Shown here: positions 10,546 through 22,145 of the stretch, in pieces
Position numbering within the stretch: the stretch's first letter is position 1
Layout: each line of letters opens with the position of its first letter
NCBI GenBank assembly: GCA_020091685.1
Contig: CM034594.1
Span: 36,891,733-36,955,732 of the forward strand
DNA: 64,000 bases
Source of the DNA: Lutjanus erythropterus
Taxonomy: Eukaryota; Chordata; Actinopteri; Lutjaniformes; Lutjanidae
Reading direction: 5' to 3'
The notes under the pieces: generated by a model
Told to the model about the DNA's origin: nothing
Database searches by the model: none
What the model saw: the letters and a program-made list of their open reading frames with translations, nothing else
Made by a program: the position numbers and the translations under genes

Positions 10546-11683
10546 TAGGGCTGTCAGTTTAACGCGTTAATTAGATTAATTAATTACGCTGCAAATTAAC
10601 GCGCTATAAAAATTAACGCAATTAATCATGGGTGGCAAGTCAATGCGCAAGCATTTTAAATTTGGCCCATTGAGTTCGGCACGCGTGTGATCCGCGGACC
10701 ACATGTGAGCATCATAGTTTTACTGTCACTGTTACTTTTGTATAAGTTATAATACCAGAAATCTCAATGCAGAGTTGCAGTGAAAAGAGGACAAATGCGT
10801 CTGTATGCAGCGCATCTCTGTGAAGAGCGACTGATTTAAAAGTCGTCACATCGCCTTGAGTGAAATCCAGACCGTAACTTTTTTCACTGATGTAACTCTG
10901 CTATCACCAAAGAAACAGATCATAAAACTGTGATGTTGATTGAAACTTTGGTGATATCAGCTGTCTTAACTTCTACACAGCTCCTCTCTGCTCACCGGTG
11001 CAGCTCTGTCTCACCCCGTCTGTCACACACTGTGTCTGCTGATTGATCGTGACTTCTAACCAATCAGATGTGCTGCTGTAGGCGGGACATTGAGCCAGAC
11101 TACAGAGCATAGTTGTATATTATACTGTACAGTGTATAATGATCTAATATATGTATAGTATGTACATAGTACAGCACTGTATACGTTTGAAGTTTTTAAT
11201 ATATTACCATTATCATTACTATTATCATTATTATTACATTACATAACTATGGTGATAATTACAGACAGACAAAGATCAAAGACAAGTGCATTTTAAAATA
11301 ATTTAACTCTAATCCCACCACTTTTTTCTTTTTTGCTGATCCAAGAAATGATCCGATCCGTGACTCAAACCCGTGATACGATCCGAACCGTGAGTTTTTT
11401 GATCCGTTGCACCCCTAAGAGCGAGGCAAGCTTACTTGGACCTTTGAACGGCAAGTTTATTTATAAAAAGAACAAAGACGGGACTATTAACAAGAACGCA
11501 GTGATTTGTACCTTGTGTATTCAATTGATTAGTCATGCACTACAATTTTGTAATGTCCTAGAATTCAAATTCTTTATTTGGGGACCTTTAGCAGATATGA
11601 GATTAAAATGCGATTAATTAGATTAATTAATTACAAATCCTGTAATTAATTAGATTAATTTTTTTAATCGCCTGACAGCACTA
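10546..11683 (+). mobile_element. hAT element, 1138 bp, perfect 8-bp TSD
   Basis: The ends TAGGGCTGTCAG and CTGACAGCACTA are inverted repeats with one mismatch in 12. They are flanked by identical 8-mers ATATTTAA at 10538-10545 and 11684-11691. An 8-bp duplication is the hallmark of hAT insertion. Subterminal TTAATTAGATTAATTAATTA blocks recur near both ends, likely transposase-binding sites. The interior keeps a BED-finger remnant near 11450-11518 but no catalytic domain, so the element is an internally deleted, non-autonomous copy. A second, different hAT-like end (GTTGCACCCCTA) lies near 11405. Confidence 0.93.
11450..11518 (+). pseudogene. BED zinc-finger remnant of hAT transposase
   Basis: In the frame starting at 11333, residues 40-62 read GKFIYKKNKDGTINKNAVIC then TLC. 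This matches the start of BED-type zinc fingers of fish hAT transposases and ZBED-like proteins, where a KDGT--K--V-C-LC segment supplies the first cysteine pair. The following histidines and the whole catalytic domain are absent, so it is non-functional. It sits inside the TSD-bounded hAT element. Confidence 0.7.
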
Positions 11684-11691
11684 ATATTTAA

Positions 11692-13180
11692 ACATAAAAT
11701 TTCAGAACAAAATATCTTAATATATGTAAATCAAATAGGGGAGACAACTGGATATCAAATTATAATCTTTACCCTATTCATCTGTGTTTTGCTTTTTTTC
11801 CTAAAAATGTATGTAATTGTACAAAACCTTTCTCTGAGCCAAAAGTCGCGACTTCAGTAGCACATATACATACCTTTCCAGTTTTATTTCTATTGATTTT
11901 CTGAAGGATTTTCGAGAGGGGTTTGTTCATATATGATTCATAGCCTGATTTATTTAATATTTTATACCTCAAAACATGGCAATAAGGAATTTTAGATGTT
12001 GACAGTATTTTCTGATTTATGGAAGGGATACTCAAAGTTCCCTCTGAAAAACATTTAACTAGTCAACAAAATAAAACAATAATTTTGAACATGGTTTTAT
12101 CAAATGTACAGATTTCTGTTCTGGGAGTGCATATTTAAATAGATAACGTATCATCTGCACATTCAAAAGAGTTGTTGTGAAATGACGTTCATATATCTTC
12201 CTGATGACACAGTCAACATGACCCCATTTAAATGCAGCATTATGTTCCACCAGAAGCGCCACAGTACATTTGTGATCAAAACATTTCCACACTCCTCGGT
12301 CCCCAACAAATCATAGCTTGCCATCTTTCACAATCTTCGTGATGTCGTCACAAAGGAGGTTCCAAGGATGTTCTCCAGGAGCAAGAATGTAAACACATAA
12401 TGGCGTCTGAAGTGGTGTGTATGACACTAGTTAGGAAAAAGTTAGTTAGTCCTCTTCTCTGCTTCACAGTTCCACCTTGCAACAAGAGAGCAGAAGTGTT
12501 GAAGGTTGAACAGAAGCGGGTAGTTGAAGTTAGACAAGCAAGCGAACACTACAATTAGATAAAACATGCATTTTCTTATGTGGAAAAATATTTTTCATAA
12601 GTGCTGCTGAGCTACACAAAGGAAGAAGTGGGGTTAAATATTCTCACCTAAACCTGTTGACATGTTGGTTCTGTATTTTCTGAGGGAAGTATGGGCTTTT
12701 CCAGTTTTGTTTTCCTGACTTTGATACACTTACAGTAAAGGTGTTGTGACCATATGACACTTTCAAAACTAAAACCGACAACACGGAGGGACATTATGCA
12801 GGGACTTTAGGATTTTTTTTTTTTGTGTGTGGGCAAGTCCGTGCCAATCACTTGCGGTTTGCATGGCAGCCAGTCTGCACGGCCGGTGCTTCAGGAAACT
12901 GTCTAGGGCTTTGTTCACCATCATCCACCCTCAACCTCAAGACTTTGTACCAGCACCAGCCTCACATCTCCATCCTCTCTCCCTACTGAAACGATGCCAG
13001 CATCAGCCCTCGAAACCTTTCCTTCAGGGCTTTTACTCATCTATGCCGGTGTGTGGGAGGCCCGAGGGACAACGCACCATAAATGTACTTCCCCTGCTCA
13101 TTGAAAAAGTGTAACTGGCTGCTCACCAGCGTCAGCACAAAACAACACCATCATTACATAAAATCTACCGAGAATTTACT
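11692..13180. other. Spacer DNA, nothing recognised
   Basis: AT-rich and without recognised repeats. A 95-codon frame at 12827-13114 has no known domain. A TTTTTGTGTGTG run at about 12813-12831 precedes it. Confidence 0.5.
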
Positions 13181-13300
13181 TTAAAGGTCCAGTGTGTAAG
13201 ATTTACTGGTATTTATTGGCAGAATATGGCAGGAATGGAACACAATATTCATACAGTAAATATGTTTTCATTACTGTATAATCACCTGAAAATAAGAGGG
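13181..13300 (+). mobile_element. TTAA-type element, left end only
   Basis: TTAAAGGTCCAGTGTGTAAG begins a fragment with GGCAGAATATGGCAGGAATG and TATAATCACCTGAAAATAAG. The same blocks (GGCAGAATATGGCAGAAATG) occur in the complete copy at 46419-46644. No right end is visible here. Confidence 0.7.
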
Positions 13301-13510
13301 CTTGCTCAGAACCGACAAACCAAACACTGACTCTAAGTATAGCCTTTAATGTCATTTGATGTAAAATTGAACTTCATTACTTTTCTCTTTTAATCTGTTG
13401 TTTTTTTAAGCTTTATTGCTGAAACACACATCACCTATAACAGAAACACACTCGTAAGAACTGGAAAAGGAAGCGTGGGGTTTAAATTGAGAGCAGCAGA
13501 CCCTGAGACG

Positions 13511-13729
13511 CAGTGTTGACAGATGTATGATAATTATTGTATTTGTACCATAATTTTAATAACTGTATGATACACGATCAAAAATTCCATAAATTGGACA
13601 ATAGTTTTGACATTTCCATTAACTGACAACAAGACTTTGTTTGAGAGCAAACAATCACATCAGCATCGCACTGATCAAGCAGCTGCTAGAGCAGTGACAA
13701 ATTGGTGTCTTTTGCATCTGGCAACACTG
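13511..13729. mobile_element. hAT miniature element, 219 bp, perfect TSD
   Basis: The ends CAGTGTTGACAGATGTA and TTGCATCTGGCAACACTG are inverted repeats with few mismatches. The flanking 8-mers CTGAGACG at 13503-13510 and 13730-13737 are identical, which is diagnostic of hAT insertion. It has no coding capacity, so it must have been moved by a transposase supplied elsewhere. The intact duplication suggests a fairly recent insertion. Confidence 0.93.
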
Positions 13730-13737
13730 CTGAGACG

Positions 13738-15481
13738 ATCAACAATGTGCACAGCATCTTTTGACCAGACGCACCACCGTGGACCACCGCAGGAGTTGAG
13801 GAGGAGAGCGAAAATAAGAGCCGTGCTAACCCACAGTGGATTTTTAAGGCTGTCCCTGGCTGGTGTTGGGCCAGAAAAATTAAATGGATGAACTGGGACT
13901 CAAGCTGTTGTGCCAACATCTTACCAACACGTGCTCCACCACTTCCCGCATCAGGGTATTGCACTTGACGGATCAGTCCTGACGTGGACGCCCCACACAA
14001 GACTCCGGCAGGACGAGGGGAGGACACAGTCAAAGTTGATGTTGAATGTTGTTGAACTACACGGTCATCACCTTCTTGCTGCTGCTGTTTACATTCAACT
14101 TGACGCAAACTCAAAAATGCACAGAATTATTTCCTGGGTGTATATGTGTATATCTAAATAACTATATATATATTATTTTAATTAATTTTGTTTTATATTT
14201 TATACTATTCTACTCTGAATTTAATTAATTTTCTGTATGTATGTTGTATGTGTGTGTAGGATGAACGAACTATGACTCTCATGTTGTTGTGCAGCCCTCT
14301 GTTGCATAATGACATACATACACAAGTGGCCATTAATTCCTACGTGTTATTTTGCTTGCATTATTCCCTGTTTATTTTCTAGTTCCAACACTTGACTCAG
14401 CATAGTGGTTTACTGTTTTGTCACAGATCGGGAAAGTTTCCAGAAACGGACTCTACTGATCCCCCTGGGCAGGTTCAATCCATGTTCGCGGTCAATCTGA
14501 ACGGCTCACAACACGTTAGCCGAATTGGAATCTGACATCGACCCTCAGGCCTTACACATCTCGAATTTAGCGTGAACATGTGTTGTAATAATAACTGTGG
14601 GATTAGCAGTTAGAGGAATACTTGCTCCAGGCCTGTCAAGCATAAATTCTCTTCTTCTCAGGTTCAGGGATGTTTCAACATGATTATAAACGGTTGGTTT
14701 TTGCATTAACTTTCCATACGGAAACCAAACAAAGACATTAAACTATAAAATTACACCAGTTCATCAACACTGTTTGTCATGTTGTATCTTCAGGGTAAAC
14801 ACTGCAGCAGCTCCTTTTAACGAGCTGAAAGCTGACACTTCTGTTCTGCAAATATAATTATATTAGGTCTGCTTTTATTTGGAAATTATGCTTATGGAGC
14901 TGCAGTTGCAAACACTTAGACAGTGTTCTGATATAAATGGGTTAAATGCAGGTTGAATGTGTCTTCATTATTCCTGGTTATGAGTGCTTTAAATGATTGG
15001 TGGTTTAAATGCATTGCTGGGAGCTCACTATTTGGAAAGATACAGTTATTGTTTGCTATTAATTAATCTTACTGATGAGTTACTACCACTTATAACTGAC
15101 AAAAGGGAAGTTATTATAAAGTGTGAGATGCATTAAGCTAACATTTGCTCATTTTCAAAGTCTCCCTGGGCAAGCTAACCCCTGTTTGAGGGTCTCTTGT
15201 CCCACACAGATCTCCATTTTCCTGTATGTATCCAGTATAGTATTTGGAAACAGCATCTTGCCTTCAATTAGAGCAGCAGCAAGTCAGAACAGCTCCAACC
15301 AACTCCTTATCCCTTGTCTAGATCGCAAACGTCACATCAGCGTCATGCTCGCGTGACGACAGCATCTGTACAGGCTCCACATTGTCCACACATTTCAAAG
15401 CATCCAACTTTCTGTGCAGTCTGCAGTTTTTCATCGATATGTGTGAATATCCCTGATCTATTTTCCATCAGCACGATGCAC

Positions 15482-15485
<4 letters not shown>
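13738..15485. other. Spacer DNA, nothing recognised
   Basis: The minus-strand frame at 13686-14114 (142 codons) runs through the hAT miniature element, so it is not a conserved gene. Nothing else is recognised. Confidence 0.5.

Positions 15486-15512
<27 letters not shown>
15486..15512 (+). repeat. (GT)n microsatellite
   Basis: About 13 GT dinucleotides. An A-run of 12 follows about 35 bp later. Confidence 0.97.
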
Positions 15513-17200
15513 CACAGTGGGTGTGGATGAGCAAAAGAGAGAAGCAAAAAAAAAAAAAGAGAGTGCTCGTGGCAGCGCTCAGAGCAGACAGGTGCCGGCA
15601 ATCAGAGCAGGGGAATTAAAGTTTAGTGGCAGTAAATGAACAGTACCATGAAAACACTGCAGAAAAAAAGTCCAAGAAGTTCCTGTGACTTTCTTCCCAG
15701 CTGCTGGGTGAAGCGAAGGAGGAGTCAACCGGAGCAGAGGGAGCTGCTCTCTGATCTCTGCATAGGTCACAAAATGTTAATTAAATTATTTTTTCAGGGT
15801 TTTTTCACCGGGCACCAGCTGAGCATTTTTGCACGTTGTGTCAAAAAAAATTGCTTTGAAGTCTAAATAAATTCTTCTGCTCGGATGCCTTGCACTTCTG
15901 TGAGATGCAGCTGGGACGCGAGATGCACGGACCTGATGCAGACAGCCGCACAGATAAAAATGAGAGCGTCTTTGCTGCATGAGACATGCGAGTGAAAAAA
16001 TGCGTCCGAGTCACTTGTGGTCGAGACAGGGGGTTAGGCTAAGGACAGGTTTGGTGGTTGCTTAGCAACAATTAAAAATGTACTGCATGGCAATATTTTT
16101 CTTTTAACAGTTTCAACGAAGAAGGCAGTGTAATGTGCTTCACATTTTGCAACCTGCCAGTCTGATCAAGGCCTAAATAAGCAGTGAGATCTGAGGCTTA
16201 ACCTCCTGAGACCTGAGCTTTTGGGATTAATAGGACCTGATAAGTATAAAAACTAAGCATTTTCTTTAAACAGCAGGTAGTTTTTGAAAGAAATTACTTC
16301 ATACTGGGACAGTGAGTTTATTTTACTATATGATGCAGTGAGGTCACCAGTGTGTAACAAGATATATATATATATTTTTTTTTTTCAAAGACTGAACATA
16401 TGCTACACATCTGAAAGTCTTATGATTTTGGCTGTTTTGTAACTTCCTTTCTCCATACTCAAAATTATTACTGTTGCATTCAGCAATCTTTCTGCTCTTG
16501 ACAGACAAATGCCCTGAAAATGTATCACATATAAAATAAATACAAGGTAAACTAGTTTGTACCTCATGCAAAAACTATTTATAGCTGGAAAAACTCTTGG
16601 TTACTTCCAAAATCTACATTTCCTTACTTTTAAATGTTCATTTTCATGAACAATTAGCATTATAAAGTCCCAGTGTCCTCAAACAAGGACTTCCTAAAAA
16701 GCAGTGTCATAGCTTGCTAATATTTGTCAGATGTGTATGTCACATCAAACTGCAAACGATAATATATTGTGCATTGGCTCCCACAAGAAGGCACAACACA
16801 GCATCCACTAATGAGGTGGACAGGTCTAAGTTAAGCAGAATGTATGATACAAGGTGCAGCAAGCCTGAAATGTAATAAATGTGGGCTCATTATTTGGCAA
16901 GCAGCAGGTGCCTATTTATTATTTAATGCATTGTAACAGCTTATTATTGATTCATAATGTGTTTCCAACCTAATTACTAACTAACTAAAAATTAACCATT
17001 TATAAATCATTTATAAGAGCAGTCTTACTGTACAGAGGTATCAAATGATCCATAGTCTGGGAGCACGGCTCAAATGGAGGCCACCGGCATGGAAATATAA
17101 AATTCAAAGCATGCTGGTGAAGTTGTCAGGCAGCTCACTACATTGTCTTAAGATTCTCGCCCAAAATCTGCACCCCACATGTTATTATCCACTCTGCTTA
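15513..17200. other. Spacer DNA, nothing recognised
   Basis: No gene recognised. A short TA run followed by a T run lies near 16363-16385. Confidence 0.5.
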
Positions 17201-17227
17201 TGTGTGTGTGTGCGTGTGTGTGTGTGT
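17201..17227 (+). repeat. (GT)n microsatellite
   Basis: GT run interrupted by one GC step. Confidence 0.95.
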
Positions 17228-17409
17228 ATTTGTATGTCTAGGGAGCTGGTCCATTTTCCACTCTTATCTTCAGCTTTATCATCCAGAATCTCAGTATATG
17301 TTTATCTCATCTGAGCTCAGAGCTTTGTGTTTGTGTTGTGTGTTTGTAATTCTGCTCCCACATATGAGTAAATCCGACTGCATACTGTTCATCCGCATGC
17401 ATTCACAAA

Positions 17410-17444
17410 TGTGTGTGTGTGTGTGTGTGTGTTTGTGTGTGTGT
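17410..17444 (+). repeat. (GT)n microsatellite
   Basis: GT run with a single T interruption. The next 300 bp are generally rich in TGTG. Confidence 0.95.
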
Positions 17445-18869
17445 AGGCATCAGCTCACATCTGAGAGGTCTGTGTGAGTGTGCTTGTGTGCCTTCCATCC
17501 TCAAGTTGTTTAGATCTGTGTGTTTGCGTGAGCATCCTCACGTCGGTGATGGTGTGTGCGTGGGCTAATGTGTCCATGGGTGTATCTCCATGGAAAGCAG
17601 GGTATCTCTATTTTAGGTTCTCACGTTGACACAACAGTAGGCTGCTGAAATAGTACGCTACCAGCTCAGATCGGCTGGTTTATGTGCGTGCGTGCTTGCG
17701 GATGTGTGTGGGCGTGAAAGCCAACATGCGTGTTAGGGAGGAGACAGTGTTGAAGATTGTGTACGCGTGCTCAACTGAAGGCAATAAAAGAAATAAAAGC
17801 TCTGACAGAGCAAATAATGCTGAATCAAATAGGATAGAAATGGACATTAGATCACATATCAGATGCTAATGCAGTGAAATAAAAAGGGATGGAGTGGAGA
17901 GTACAGCACACTATGGTGTAAAATGCCCACTTGTTCTTTCAATCTCCAGAAAAATCTACAGACGGGAAGGCAATCATCGCCGCGGATTGTCCCAGCAGTG
18001 TAGCTCATACCTCAAGTGTGAGATCGAGATTGGGATTATTGCAGGACCTCGGTGACATGAGGAAGGAATTTCAGGGGCTTGTATACAGTCTTGGCTCTGT
18101 GTTGTTGCAAGGTTGTGCAGCATATAATGACACCTCCAAATCATAAAACTACTCATTTAAGAAAGGTGACAGTATGAGCCCATATTAAATGATAAATCTG
18201 GTGTCATAAAACGTCATTAAAAAGAGCAAAATCACTGAATTGACCCTGGTAACGAGCATTGCCCATTCCTCTATTGTCTTTCAAAACACATCAGTGAGCC
18301 ACACTGATGCACTGGCTGACATGTTCCTATATTATAATATGCATGGAAGCTGTAGTTTATTTTGAGTCAGTCCCATGCACACCACCCTGCTGCTGTAAAT
18401 ACTCACTAGAGCACCACATCTGCAACACATGCACTGTGAACTCATGTTTCAATAATGTTTGCTAGAAATCAACTTTTTGGGAAATTATGAAGCATTCTTC
18501 AAAATGAAAATATGTAATCATGTGAAACAAAATGAACATTAACAATTAGTTAATTGATTAATTGTTACTAAAAAAAATACAAATATTGCTTGTATGAAAC
18601 AATACCAAATGTGTTTTCCTCCTCAATCAAAGATTTATATGGTTTATGAAACATTAAGATGTAGGCCTACAAATTAAACACATTTACTTGAATGTCAGAT
18701 ATTTATTTGATAGTAGATGGGTTAAATTCTACTTTACTGATCAAATTCTTATCACCAGATCAATCAATCATTGATTAATCATTATCATACCTCGTAGAAA
18801 CGAATGGATTTGGTGCCACAAACTGGATGGGGAAGTGGGAAAGTATTTATGAAAAATAAAAGTAAAGCC
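17445..18869. other. Spacer DNA, nothing recognised
   Basis: No gene or element recognised. Confidence 0.5.
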
Positions 18870-19217
18870 AAAACATCTTGATTCCCCATTGGCTGGCTGC
18901 GGCATAGGTCATAAACCCTGCCCCCTCAATGTTAGCAGATGGGACCAATGAGCCAAAAAACCCCAGCAAAAAAACACATCAAATATTGTATTAGGTAGTT
19001 CTTATCAGACTGGTATGTGTTGAAGTGTTCATTTTTCTGATATGTTTGGTTTTAATTAGTTATTTGATGATACAAAAAGAGGGTTTCAGGATTAAGATGG
19101 CTCAGTGTGTGGGTGATCACTACTGGCAGTGCTCATATTCAGGTTATTTTGGCTTCATGTTTGAACCATGGCAGGAAGTGGAGATGTGTCGTCCATCTTT
19201 ACATACATTCAATGATA
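18870..19217 (+). repeat. Dispersed repeat fragment (unnamed)
   Basis: Blocks such as CCATTGGCTGGCTGCGGCAT, AAGATGGCTCAGTGTGTGGG and the end TGTCGTCCATCTTTACATAC are ones I recognise from an abundant percomorph repeat whose end resembles a CATAGACTGTA-type terminus. The 70-codon frame at 19025-19237 is part of it. No second copy lies in the window, so this rests on recognition alone. Confidence 0.4.
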
Positions 19218-20324
19218 AGTTAAAACTGTGCTCATAATAGACACTCTGATATAATGGATGAGATACTCCTCATATAGAGCAACGTGTAGAATGTCTACAT
19301 GCAGTAGCAATATCTCATCCAGTTCTGAAAACAAGCCTTAATTTGTATGCACAGTCAGCTTCCACAAACTGGCAAAGCATCCCTCTGTAAAATGTCTTTT
19401 CCCCATCAACATTAAACCACATAAGTAAACCTGAGACAGCACCATGTGGTCTGAACGCTTTTAGTTTTCTGCCTTTTATGCATTATGCTGACCAGTTAAA
19501 AAAAAAATGAAAAAAGACCACTTTGCTGAAATTATCCCGCCCAGTATTGCAAAAAATTATAATTTTAAAGCAAATAGAGCCTCTCCCTCCAGTACAACTG
19601 CATGGTTCAACCCTATTAAATGCAAATGAAAGAGGTCAAGGTAACAGCTGAGCCAGCACACTTGGAAATGGACTGAATTAACTAATAATTTATAGACTAC
19701 TGTGTCTCTTGACCAAAAATTGGCAATGGTTATCCACCATATGAATAAAATTATTGTATAAATTAACTTGCCTTACCCTTAACAACTGCACAGTATAAAC
19801 AGCAACTTCAGTCAAAAGACACAAAAGTTAGTGAAGCAGATTAGATCTGAACCCATAAAGACACTGCAAAGCTCAACAAACTGTTATATATATATAAATA
19901 TCCATCTTCTGTCATGTAATAAAGACAAAACAAACAAAGACATTGGGGAATCTGTGAGTCTGTTGTAAAAGTAGTTAATTAAGCTGATTTGTTGACTGGA
20001 GTAACAAAACCGCATTGAAGTCCTACTGAGTTTGGCAGATAACAGCTGTTTCTGTCCTGAAGGCTTGTTTTATGCTGATATGCATGTTTTTCTTCTTTTC
20101 ATTTATAGAAAGAAGTACAAAAACTTCAGCTCAAGCAAACAACTGAATGACTTATTAACTTAAATAACAGCATGGTTCAATAACTTCTCAGACCACCTAG
20201 AATTGAGTGTCATACTTGAGGGGAGAAATTTGCACTGTTCATGTCACTGGATGAAAGAAAGAACTACAGGCTTATTTCAACTTGGATTTCAAGTCTCCAC
20301 CTCTGGGTAGCCAGGGGATGTGCT
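19218..20324. other. Spacer DNA, nothing recognised
   Basis: AT-rich, with no gene or repeat end seen. Confidence 0.5.
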
Positions 20325-20655
20325 AGTTCAAAAGTTCACAAACTTTTTAAAGTTGATTTCGATGTACATTATACCACAAACCCAGAAAGTGGGAGGACTT
20401 TGTCTTAAGGACAAAGAAGTATTTTGATTGAATATAATAAAGTCTTCATAGTCAATCAATAATCAAACAAAGATCACTACAAATCACAATTAATCAAAAC
20501 CACCAACCCTATTTCTTCGCTTGTTGTTCCATTTTCCGAATGTGATATGAAATGTGACAACAGTTAAAACATTCTATTCCTCCTTTTGCTGGGGACCCCC
20601 TACAACCCATACAATGACTCCTGGTGGTCTCTGAACCCAAGTTTGAAACACACTG
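20325..20655. mobile_element. Degraded hAT-type miniature element
   Basis: The right end GAACCCAAGTTTGAAACACA then CTG resembles the inverted form of CAGTGGTTTTCAAACTTGGG. The left side TTCACAAACTTTTTAAAG resembles the usual CAGTGGTTCNCAAACTTTTT start. GC-rich stretches (GGGGACCCCC) near the right end also fit. Target duplications are not visible, so the limits are approximate. Confidence 0.55.
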
Positions 20656-20909
20656 CAGACTAACTGCAGACTATGGGTGTGGGTGTCAGCAGCTTGCATG
20701 CAATGCATTCTGGTACATGTAGACACTACCGAATGTGGCAAAGTTTTCTTTAAAAGTCATACCATTACATCTACCACCTGATCCTGCAGGTTTACAATAA
20801 ACAACATCTATCAAACCAGACGTGTCCTCTGCAGGCACTCTGCAGGCCTCCGAGTCACAGTACCTCGACTTTAAATTCCTTGTAGTCTTCCTCCTGAAAC
20901 ACTTCCTTG

Positions 20910-21190
20910 AGCCCCCACAGCTCATCCTAAACTCCCTCCTCTGGCTCACTGTAGCTGCTCATACTACTTTAAAATCCCTGGTGCTGGCACACATAGCTGT
21001 GAAGGGATCTGCAGCTCCGTACCTCCAGGCTATGGTTAGACACATGAGTCTATGCTCCAACAACTGGCTGCTTGGCTCCAATTTCCCTGCACCAGGCTGG
21101 TCATCACCACACCCGCTCCTCAAATCCTGTGGTGGAATAATCTTCCTGCTCGAGTCAGATTAAAAGTGTCACTCCATATATTCTATCATC
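20910..21190 (+). pseudogene. LINE reverse-transcriptase C-terminal remnant
   Basis: One frame reads LLWLTVAAHTTLKSLVLAHI then AVKGSAAPYLQAMVR. Another frame about 80 codons on reads LWWNNLPARVRLKVSL. Together these match the region downstream of the reverse-transcriptase domain in L2-like fish LINEs (LHWLPVAARI-FKTLVLAYKA---APPYLQ-MV ... WWN-LP--VR---SL). At least one frameshift separates the parts, so it is a dead 5'-truncated copy. The clade assignment is tentative. Confidence 0.75.
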
Positions 21191-21402
21191 CTCCACTGGT
21201 TTCTCATGCAAAACTGCTTCTTTTTCATTAGCCACAACTATATTCCTTTTCTCATGAATGGTCCTGATTTCAGCAAGAAGCCCTTGAAGCTGATATTCCT
21301 TTTTTTGCTTTAGGCATATGCTATTTGCACCTAGGTTAGAAAAAATAATGTACCTATTTGCACCTGGGGTGGAATACCGAATGTGGTTATTTACCTATTT
21401 GC
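21191..21402. other. Short spacer before the minisatellite
   Basis: Nothing recognised apart from ACCTATTTGCACCT-like motifs at the edge of the array. Confidence 0.5.
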
Positions 21403-22145
21403 CTAAAAATGTAGTTTTGTTGTGTAAACCTAATCAAGTTGTTTTGGTACCTAAACATGATCAAGTTGTTTTCTTGCCTAAACCCGACCAAGTGGTTTTG
21501 TTGCCTAAATCCGACCAAGTTGTTTTGGTACCTAAACCCAATCAAGTGGTTTTGTTGCCTAAACCTGATCAATTACTTTTCTTGCCTAAACCCAACAAAG
21601 TAGTTTTGGTACCTAAACCCAATCAAGTATTTTTGTTGCCTAAACCCGATCAAGTGGTTTTGTTGCCTAAACCCGACCGAGTGGTTTTGTTGCTTAAATC
21701 CGACCAAGTTGTTTTGGTACCTAAACCTGATCAAGTGGTTTTGTTACCTAAACCCGATCAAGTATTTTTGTTGTCTAAACCCAATCAAGTGGTTTTGTTG
21801 CCTAAACTAGATCAATTACTTTTCTTGCCTAAACCCGATCAATTATTTTTGTTGTCTAAACCCAATCAAGTGGTTTTGTTGCCTAAACCAGTTCGATTAC
21901 TTTTCTTGCCTAAACCCGATCGAGTAGTTTTGGTACCTAAACCCAATTAAGTATTTTTGTTGCCTAAACCCGATCAAGTAGTTTTGTTGCCTCAACCCTG
22001 TCTCAACCCGATCAAATCCATCAAGCAGTTTTGTTATGAAAAACACGATCAAGTAGTTTTTGTTACCTAAATCTGATCAAGTAGTTTTTGTTACCTAAAC
22101 CCGACCAAATTGTTTTGTTGCCTGAACCTGATCAATTAGTTTTTT
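21403..22145 (+). repeat. 27-bp minisatellite, about 26 units
   Basis: The unit is TGGTTTTGTTGCCTAAACCC followed by GATCAAG. I count about 26 units; most are exactly 27 bp, with indels only near the 3' end (units 22-25). Variants are arranged in a higher-order pattern: three-unit blocks (TATTTTTGTTGTC, TGGTTTTGTTGCC, TACTTTTCTTGCC) occur twice in succession near 21761-21922. Because 27 is a multiple of 3, frame 1 stays open for 210 codons as a nine-residue repeat (LPKPDQVVL). I regard that as a by-product. The reverse complement matches the repeat core at 37.4-37.9 kb and at 172-199. Confidence 0.95.

Noticed and set aside
13686-14114. 142-codon minus-strand frame
   Set aside because: It crosses the border of a hAT miniature element with an intact target duplication, so the frame did not exist before the insertion.
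21318-21950. 210-codon open frame as a protein gene
   Set aside because: It is wholly explained by a 27-bp tandem unit without stops; there are no splice signals, and a similar unit occurs in non-coding repeats.
21403-22145. Regular repeats as a CRISPR array
   Set aside because: Units are contiguous with no unique spacers, and the organism is a vertebrate.
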